Below, piece by piece: positions 57,701 through 64,000 of a DNA stretch of 64,000 bases. Source of the DNA: Oscheius dolichura (Eukaryota; Nematoda; Chromadorea; Rhabditida; Rhabditidae); contig OW051497.1 of the NCBI GenBank assembly GCA_932521035.1, positions 2,914,001 through 2,978,000 of the forward strand. The letters run 5' to 3'. Positions within the stretch are counted from its first letter, which is position 1; each line of letters opens with the position of its first letter. Under the pieces are notes generated by a model, which searched no databases, was not told where the DNA came from, and worked only from the letters and a program-made list of their open reading frames with translations. The translations under genes were made by a program, and so were the position numbers.

Positions 57701-59018
57701 GTCAAATTAACAGGAAATGCTCACAGTTAAGTCTATAGTTGGGTGGCTTCCGGGCTGTGACGGAGCTCCTCCACTGAGTTGAGTGTTGCTCCCGGGATTC
57801 GAGACGGTATCCACAGCTAGGGCTCGTTGCAAAGAAATCATGGGAGGCTGCCTCATAGCAGCCGGCTCGTTTCTCGGAACAAATTGAGGTCGAAATGTGC
57901 TGGTACTAGGCGTTGTGCCGTCCCACTGTAAATTAAAATTAAAACAAAATGCTATGTAAGAATCCTACCGGCACCGCTGGCACATCAGTCATCTCATCCG
58001 TCCTGTTTGGCATTGGCTGTCTGGTAAAATCAGGATATTGACCTCCCATTTGGAACTGTGGGGGCATCGGTTGCTCGTATTGCATCGGTGGCATTCTGGG
58101 GATCCCTTGATATGGATTGGGCACTGCCCCATTAGGAAACGCCATTCCCTGGAAATGAGTATAAATTGGAAAGTCAGCTACTCTTACCATATTAAATGTT
58201 GGATCGTAGTACTTGGGAGGAGGATACTTTTCAGCCAAAATTTCCCGGTGTGCATTGATCTGCCGGTCGACTTCTTCTTGTGTTATCTTCTGTTTTTGAC
58301 CCACTTGGGGCATCTGCCGATGCGGTGCCATTTGCTGATGTTGGGGCATTTGCATCTGTGGCGGAATGTGTTTCTGTTGAGCCTGTTGCCTTTGCTGTTG
58401 CTGCTGCATTTGTTGTCGTTGCATGTGGTGGAACTGGAGCTGCTGGGGCGTCATCTGTCGTTGTTGGATGAACTGATTCTGATGCCGTAGCTGTTGTTGC
58501 TGTGCCTGGTTCTGCTGTGGCGGCTGCTGCCGCATTTGTGACGGGAGCTGCTGGTTCATCCCCACTGGACCCTGCTGCATTTGCATCTGCTGATGTTGAA
58601 GGTGTTGTTGAGGCGTCATCATCTGTTGTTGGTTTTGCTGTTGCATTTGCTGTGGATGCATTGGGTAGCCGTACATAGGGTAAGGAGGCATCTGGTACGA
58701 GTAGTGAGGAGCCATTTGATGTTGTTGCATCTGATGGTGCTGCTGCTGGGCATTGTATTGCTCCTGACTCCTTTCCATGGGGTAAGAAGTCCCAGGCTGC
58801 TGGTCACCTATGAAGGGATACATGTGTCCTTGTTGCCCCCATCCCTGGGAATTATTCAGATAGATATCCATCTCGTTGGGGTTCGGAAGGACGTCTTGTG
58901 CTTGTCGGGCGCTGTTGTTTTGTGATTGGTGCCCATTGTTCTGATTCTGGAGATTCTCCTGAAAGTTAATTGTAACAAAGGAAGGAGGAAAGGTTACCTG
59001 GTTATTATAACTCTCCAT
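42745..59018 (-). CDS. Giant multi-exon, repeat-rich, Q/N-rich protein (about 4,500 aa) with globular C-terminus
   Basis: Frame can be followed through several dozen short introns from ATG 59018 (MESYNNQ) to TAA 42747-42745. Order of regions: Q/M/P-rich (59018-57940); PNMMNQxGQ repeats (about 57595-56870); second Q-rich part; EP-dipeptide tract (about 55390-55290); K-rich basic segment; 12-13-residue repeats (54656-54020); K/E/R coiled coil (53631-52950); a 114-residue tandem duplication (52650-52025); triplicated exon (51480-50850); acidic E/V-rich region with the mini-exon array (49990-47067); one 2.4-kb exon with another duplication (46515-44160); and a globular end (44100-42745). That end contains [19 protein letters not shown] and [19 protein letters not shown], a helix pattern weakly like a nuclear-receptor ligand-binding domain. 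No DNA-binding zinc fingers or enzymatic motif were seen. KRxRK basic stretches suggest a nuclear protein. One gene is the simplest reading; two adjacent genes cannot be excluded. Confidence 0.6.
44485..44975 (-). repeat. 77-residue (231-bp) tandem duplication inside the largest exon
   Basis: [20 protein letters not shown] at about 44965 and [20 protein letters not shown] at about 44734 begin two aligned copies. Both continue with VxxxEAVxxPLxDxV and then ELSP. The spacing of the matching DNA (GGCTCCGCAACAGTAAGAT at 44947 and GGTTCTGCCACAGTAAGAT at 44716) is exactly 231 bases. Confidence 0.85.
47067..47899 (-). repeat. Tandem array of alternating A/B mini-exons in the giant gene
   Basis: Exons at 47899-47837 (A, 63 nt), 47795-47742 (B, 54), 47700-47638 (A, 63), 47598-47536 (A, 63), 47492-47436 (B, 57), 47396-47334 (A, 63), 47293-47237 (B, 57) and 47195-47067 (129) are all phase 0-0 and separated by introns of about 40 bases. 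Type A encodes E-x-x-S-x-x-P-I-E-x-V-x-I-T-E-K-x-x-V-x-E. Type B encodes E-V-P-x-L-L-E-E-x-x-I-P-E-x-x-V-L-E. The last exon encodes an A followed directly by a B. The alternating A/B order gives a unit of about 200 bp. Confidence 0.8.
50850..51480 (-). repeat. Repeated exon family with WNxQP motif in the giant gene
   Basis: Successive exons end with similar peptides: [19 protein letters not shown] (about 51200), [19 protein letters not shown] (about 51010) and [20 protein letters not shown] (about 50855). A degenerate fourth reads [10 protein letters not shown] near 51450. Each copy is preceded by a charged K/E/R/T-rich part and the introns lie in equivalent positions, showing exon-plus-intron duplication. 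Confidence 0.8.
52025..52650 (-). repeat. 114-residue tandem duplication in the coiled-coil exon
   Basis: [19 protein letters not shown] (about 52623) and [19 protein letters not shown] (about 52281) start two copies 342 bases apart. Matching blocks continue through [18 protein letters not shown] versus [18 protein letters not shown] and the R-R-x-x-F-P block. Confidence 0.85.
54018..54656 (-). repeat. Degenerate 12-13-residue protein repeat, many copies
   Basis: The single exon encodes a recurring pattern of E-x-E-x-[RK]-[KT]-[ST]-x-x-[VL]-[VL]-E, for example [40 protein letters not shown] and [20 protein letters not shown]. About 15 copies fit in roughly 210 residues. Likely a disordered, highly charged spacer. 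Confidence 0.7.
55290..55392 (-). repeat. EP-dipeptide (hexanucleotide) tract
   Basis: On minus the hexamer GAACCT/GAGCCT encodes Glu-Pro about 15 times, with a few Asp or Leu replacements. On plus the same DNA reads as a GGTTCAGGCTCA repeat, which keeps several other frames open artificially. Confidence 0.9.
56870..57595 (-). repeat. 27-bp coding minisatellite (PNMMNQxGQ) with 135-bp higher-order repeat
   Basis: The unit TTCATCATATTCGG followed by a variable 13 bases (plus strand) repeats about 25 times at 27-bp spacing. On minus it encodes nine residues, QPNMMNQ[AG]G with variants GEQ and PAG. The variant order repeats every five units: the GCTGGATTCATCATATTCGG variant occurs at 57139 and again at 57274, exactly 135 bases apart. 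The outermost units are more divergent ([15 protein letters not shown]), as expected for a central-expansion array. Confidence 0.95.
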
Positions 59019-62000
59019 AGTGGAGCTTGCTACTTCAGAAGTTGATTGAAGCTGTTATAGTCAATATGTATATTACGTGTATTATCTGAAAACTATTATG
59101 TAAATTCAGAAAACAGACTTGAAAAGGAAAGGGAGATTTAAGAGCAGGGAGTAACTAGATTAGGGGAGCATGCGGGGGGTCGATGGGATGCCGCTAACTG
59201 ACCTAGGTGGGGTGTCGATTGTTTATGGGTGTCTTCGGATCGATAGGAGACACGGCCCACTAGGACGACAAATCGTTTCAAACCCTGTGTAAAAAGGCGA
59301 ACGGTCTGCAGGACAAGCGCCAATAGGGCAAAGAGCGTCAACGCCTCTTCCTTGTTTGTTACAGTAAGATGCAAAGAAGCAACAGTACACTGTAGAGACT
59401 CATTGTGTTATCAAGAATCTACAGAAATGATTGGGGCTATATTCCGGGAGCACAATACAGAATTACGCCTATCAACTACCATAAGACGGAGACAATTATA
59501 ATGCTTTTCACCTTTTATATCTGCCTCCACAATAAATAAAGTTGGATCGAGAAATGAGAAAAGACGTCATAATTTTCGTATATGTTACAGTTTACAGTAA
59601 GAGGGGTAGAAATACGGCTGCTTAGAAAACGGTATTGGTAAATGTGAACAGCAAGAAACGATGGAAATGAGAACTACCAAAATTGTTGCTTCCCTTGATT
59701 TATTGCGGTATTACGAGCTATTCGACCAGGGAATGTGTGAACGAGAGAAATAATGTAGTTCGCCCCTTTGCCTGTTTACGCGCTGTCGTTAAGAGAGTTA
59801 TGAGGTCCAAGCTTCATCGACGTGTATTGATTAACTGTGGCACACCACCGGCACAGATGGTCGAACATGTTAGACCTAACCACATGTGAGACTTACAATA
59901 TTCGGGATGAAAATGGTTTGATAGAAATCAATGGAAAGTGGAACGGCTACAGCCCTGAGAGAGGCAAGAGAAAAAGAGGGTGTCTGCCGCCAGTGTGATT
60001 ATCGACGAGAGACCGCGCTCCGTCTGGAGTGCGTCAGAGTGCCTGAGTAGCAGCGCAACGAAAACTGACCAGTAAAGTGAGGGAAACAAGAAATCTGGGG
60101 ACTTTTAGAAAAAGCCCTCAGTGTCTTTGTTTGAAAGAAAAGTATCTAGAGCGAACACGGGCTGGAAATTCCATTGAGTGAACTGTATGAGCAGCGCTGG
60201 AGCGAGTTCCGCGAGGAGCTACAAGAGAAAACACAGGATCGACAATTTGCTCACGGCTGAACCTGTTCGAAAATGCGTGGCACTCTACGGTATACCACTG
60301 ATAAAGAGCGGATAGATGTTAAAAAGCTGGAAAAGGGGTTGATGAAGATAGAGGCTAGTAAGCAAACAAATCGAACGTGTCATGATTAAAATCAGGGTAC
60401 GGTAAGGGTGTAACAAAAGATTGAGGGATTGATACAAAGGTAGTGCCGAGAGTCGTGAGAGCTGGACAGATAGAGGCGATATGGAGCAAAAAACGTCTGG
60501 TTGGGGAGCACGTGTAATAATCTTACGGTAGCCGATGAGGATGAGAGGCGAGACGGCCAAGGCTTCTTCATCGATCGAAAAAGGCCTGCGGCGGGCAGGG
60601 AGGGAGGAGCTCGGTTAATGCAATTAGCCGATACAAAAAACTTGAGAAACCATCACATGAAAAAAGGAGGTCTGTGTTTATTGGCTTTGAAGGGAGTGGT
60701 CCCCGTACAGTCAGTAATCGCTCACAAAAATCGATCTGGTGAAACTGATCGCAGACGTATCACGTTGCAGACAGTTAACGACCTTCAAATATTCAAAAAA
60801 TATAGTAAATTTCAGTCTTCGGGTTAATGAGGAATCTGTAAGCGTTAAGGTTGTACTACCTTCGCACATTGGCGAGACTTACTAGAGAGAAAGCGAGTGA
60901 CCCTATCTTGGATCAGTTAGATAACTTCAGTAGCTGCTTCCATAGTAACCAAATTGATGTACCAGCCTCCTAGTCTCGAGGTGGGCTGATGCCATTCAAT
61001 ATATGCTCTATCCAATAAAGCATCAGCCTATCAGTACGTTAATTGTGGAAGCGGCATTCTGTTCAATATCCACATCCAACTAAGAAGTCACTACTTGAAT
61101 TCAATAGAGTGACTAAAAGACCGGGCCCCTAGGTTTCTATCCCAACCAAAAGAGTCCCTTGTATACTGTTTACTTCTCGTCCTTTTGCTTATTTCTTGGT
61201 AATTAGATACCAGAAATTAACCTGTTACTAAAAAATGAAAACTGAAGTGGTGAAGAACAACAGTTGTCGAAACTAATTAGTGGAATAGTGACAAAGGGCA
61301 CTGACAGTAGCAATCATTGATAATTGACCTTAACTTTTAATAATAATAAAGATGCTCAACTGTAAAGCAGTACCAAATTTTTGGCTAAGAATGTGAGTGG
61401 AAATTAATTAATAAAAATACTATTTCATGAGGAAAACTATGAAAGTCAAGAAATCGGTAATATATGGGCGAAAACTGCACAAACGGAGTAGAAACGTCGT
61501 ATTCTCAAAAACTGACGTGGTTGTGGATAAAAGACATCAAAACGAAACATATTCGAGGATAGTTCTGTCAAAATGTGGATAGGATATAAAAATTCAGGAG
61601 GAAGGCAAGAGGGAGCGTGGCGTGAGCGTCCTATTTCTGGTTGACCAGTGTAATTTTTGGACCTCCGTGCACTGAGCTAGGCAACTCATCTGAATCATGA
61701 ACTTTTTTGAGCTTCTTCAGTTTTAACTGATTCCTCAGGAGTCGGACTTCCTAGATCCGAATTTCCCCCAAAGATAACTTTCCTCTCGAGTTAGATAAAA
61801 CTCATCAAATATAAATATCCTCCACGCAAGCTACCGTAACCCAGCCCCTTATCGACCAATGCGAGGAGGCGTCGCGGTCCGGCGCAGCTATTCGCCGTGC
61901 ACGTATCAATATGGAGTATGAGGGATTAGTTTCCGAGGGCAACAGGCTGTAGAAGGAGAGGGGCTGGCCTGGTAATTAGAGGATAGGTGTCCGGGGAACA

Positions 62001-62426
62001 GAAAAGACCGAAGAAAGGGGAAAATTCAGTGAAATTTTTCAAATTAAGATGGTATGCTGTTTACAGCGCGGCATGTGACCCTTATCCTGAAATGACTTGC
62101 AACAGAAATACCATTTAGCGCTGTTAAACAGTTGATATTTGCATTCTAAACTAAATCTTGTGTCCCCACCTTCCTGTTGCCCTTCCAAACTTGCTGTGCA
62201 GCGTGTCTACCTGAATCTAAAAGCAATGCGGTGGTGAACGGTATTTAAACAGGCTATTATTTCGAAAAAAGGGGTATTTCTGTTGTTATAGGGGTTGCCC
62301 CCCGTTATTATTAATGCTCCCACAAAGATTGCCTAGGTCCCGCGGATCCGTTCCTTGTGACCCCTAGTGGCGCTGACACAGGGGGTCCATTCAGTCGAGG
62401 GGATCGATCGACTGTGGGATGCTCGA
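59019..62426. other. Long intergenic region; no gene supported
   Basis: About 3.4 kb upstream of the giant gene. Frames on plus 60501-60827 and minus 60285-60560 have no motif or splice partners. The promoter of the giant gene should lie in the first part. No RNA gene identified. Confidence 0.35.
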
Positions 62427-62466
62427 CTACCCCCATCGAATAAACACTACCCCCATCGAATAAACA
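62427..62466. repeat. 20-bp perfect tandem duplication
   Basis: ACTACCCCCATCGAATAAAC occurs twice in direct succession; a CGTTTATTT follows. Each copy contains AATAAA on plus. Non-coding, just downstream of the SET gene's 3' end on minus. Confidence 0.85.
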
Positions 62467-62665
62467 CGTTTATTTGCGACTTTCACCCGTCAGGCATGAA
62501 TTTCATCCTTTTCTACCCATACACTTTGAAAAAAGCGTGAAATTTTCGTATCATTACCTGAAAATGCCTCTATTCTACCGATATGTTAGCGGGGAAAGTG
62601 GGTATGAAGATCACAACATAGATATGACAACAGTTCTGCTGCAATTGAAACATCAGCGTCTTATT

Positions 62666-63942
62666 TTAAACAGAGAAACGATTGTGGCATTTCTTCCCGC
62701 CGCTGAAACATCTAAAGCAATTTGATTCACAAAAAATGACCACGAAATACTCACTTGCACTTAACGATGAAGGGCGAATCGTCAGGAAGCATCGATAAGT
62801 TCTGCTTGTAGTCAAGCAGTAGTTCCTCACCTAATTCGCGGCGTATAGTAGTTGCCAGTTGCAACTCACCAGCCCGTATGGCTTTCGTCGTAAAAATGCC
62901 AATTTGTTTGTCGGCGGTAAAGGCCTTGCCGGGCTGGATGATGTGGATTTCTACCACATTTAAGTCACTGCATGACTCAAGAACCTGGTAAGGTTTCTGA
63001 AACTTCCGGTTCTGTCTAAAGGTCAAGTTACCCGAAAGTCATCGCATCATAGGTGAGACCTGCCGTCAAAGTTATGCAATGACAATCATCTCTTCCTTCT
63101 GATTCCTTGAAGGTTAATATCTAAAATTACAATATGATGTGCCTCTTCTGTCTTTGAAACCTCTCCAACGAAAAGACCCAGGAGGGACCCAGCAGGAATA
63201 TCGTTAACTGCTCTCAAACTCCAGCCATTGTAGATCTCTTCGAAAACAAGGCCCACCACAGGGAACTTCCTTCCCCCCTGAAGAATTAATCGTTATAATG
63301 GTTGAAAGCTTCCACCTTTATGAAACTGCAAGAGCAGTTCTCGCTGCTGCAGTCAGCGGGCCATGTTACCAGAAAGCTCCATGGTCGAAGTTTGAGAGCT
63401 TCCATTTGGGTAGGGTCAGAGCAGTCTAGGAGCCCGCTGGGGTCAGCTTCACTTCGATATTGTAATTTCCCTTTTTCAAACATTTTCGGCACACGTAACC
63501 ACATTTACAAGCTCATCGAGTTCGGCACACGTAACCACATTTACAACCTCATCGAGTGATGGCAGGGGGATATTATAGAAAGTGTTATCGAAGGATCTAT
63601 TTCCGTATCTAACATTAGTATTGTCATTATTGTTAGGCAGTGCCCTTACCTGAGGTTGAAACTTCGTCGCAGAATAATGGCCTTCATGCCTCCTTCCATC
63701 TTCAGGAACAAAGAAAACTCAGAAGTTCCTACCAGAGTGTCCTTCTGCTCTTCGGAACAGGAGAAATGACCAGATGTAGGCGTCTTCCACAGGACCAGAA
63801 AGGTCTGAAAACGGGCTCATTCAATAATAACGTTACTAAGCAGACCTCTTCACCGGATTGGCTTGTGGATGGGATCTTGCCCAAGATCCTTTCAATCTGT
63901 TTATCTGCTTCATTGGTGGAGAAAGAGAAGCCATAAAACAAC
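62666..63942 (-). CDS. SUV39-like chromo/SET-domain protein, 5' end beyond window, SET NHxxxPN motif degenerate
   Basis: Reading from the right edge: a chromodomain-like block (DKQIERILGKI...ETFLVLWKTPTSGHF, about 63910-63760), a Cys-rich pre-SET remnant (DCSSENCSCSFIKGG, near 63340), the SET N-part (YNGWSLRAVNDIPAGSLLGLFVGEVSKTEEA, about 63250-63170), the SET C-part (IGIFTTKAIRAGEELLLDYKQNL, about 62900-62800) and a post-SET CKCFSGGKKCHNRFSV ending at the stop 62668-62666. This is the order of SUV39-type histone H3 Lys9 methyltransferases. Where NHSCxPN should be, the text reads LESCSDLN, and I could not find a phase-consistent splice between the exon ending near 63040 and this one. The pre-SET is about half the usual length. 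Activity is doubtful. The GEEL(x)xDY motif is intact. Confidence 0.65.
63485..63556. repeat. 36-bp tandem duplication in the SET gene
   Basis: Copies at 63485-63520 and 63521-63556 differ at one base (AAGCTC versus AACCTC). On minus, one frame reads LDExVNVVTCAE twice, but the frame that continues into the pre-SET exon is different, so whether the repeat is translated is unclear. Confidence 0.9.
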
Positions 63943-64000
63943 TGAACTTAACAAATGAATGACTATATCTCTTTGTACCAAGGCCGTTTAGGGGGAGGCG

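Noticed and set aside
1-64000. Spliced-leader RNA genes, rRNA, snRNA or additional tRNAs
   Set aside because: Scanned by eye for typical SL, U-snRNA, 5S and tRNA patterns. Apart from the tRNA-Met and the two tRNA-like pseudogenes, nothing convincing was found; a covariance-model search would be decisive.

Overview
The window looks like nuclear DNA from a small-genome invertebrate, most probably a nematode. Almost every gene is cut by very short GT-AG introns (about 25-60 bases) ending in TTTCAG or TTTTAG. The content also fits: a divergent Argonaute, an F-box protein of the nematode FTH/FBA type, and many degenerate kinase-like genes. No species can be named from sequence alone, and exon models below were built by hand from reading frame, splice motifs and phase.

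Layout. The left edge (minus) holds the first exons of an equilibrative nucleoside transporter. A near-perfect inverted repeat with tRNA-like cores (about 664-1490) separates it from a plus-strand LHPP-type HAD phosphatase (1837-2865). After a region of degenerate ~300-bp tandem repeats comes a plus-strand Argonaute-like gene with a shortened MID/PIWI half (5192-8448). Two small helical-protein genes (9128-10236, 11070-12419) and small minus-strand genes follow. From 17.5 to 42.2 kb lie four kinase-like genes, three on minus and one on plus. Between them are an unrecognised gene (21872-23750), a helical-protein locus with two overlapping ORFs (24844-26149), an F-box/FTH-type gene (26247-27849) and another unrecognised gene (28740-31058). 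A clean elongator tRNA-Met (CAT) sits at 37989-38060 on minus.

The right third is dominated by one apparent giant minus-strand gene (42745-59018, roughly 4,500 residues). It is Q-rich at the N-terminus and then contains a 27-bp minisatellite coding for PNMMNQxGQ repeats, an EP-dipeptide tract, a K/E/R coiled-coil segment, several internal protein duplications and a tandem array of tiny symmetric exons. Its C-terminal globular region weakly resembles a nuclear-receptor ligand-binding domain. After 3.6 kb without clear genes, the right edge carries the 3' part of a chromo/SET (SUV39-like) gene on minus.

Most striking points: (1) all four kinase-like genes have a damaged catalytic core, each in a different way; (2) the giant gene shows repeat expansion at several scales, including an alternating A/B mini-exon array with one A+B fusion; (3) the Argonaute and the SET protein also appear to have lost catalytic or key motifs; (4) two overlapping ORFs at 25862-25865 share an ATGA stop/start junction, unusual for a eukaryotic gene.
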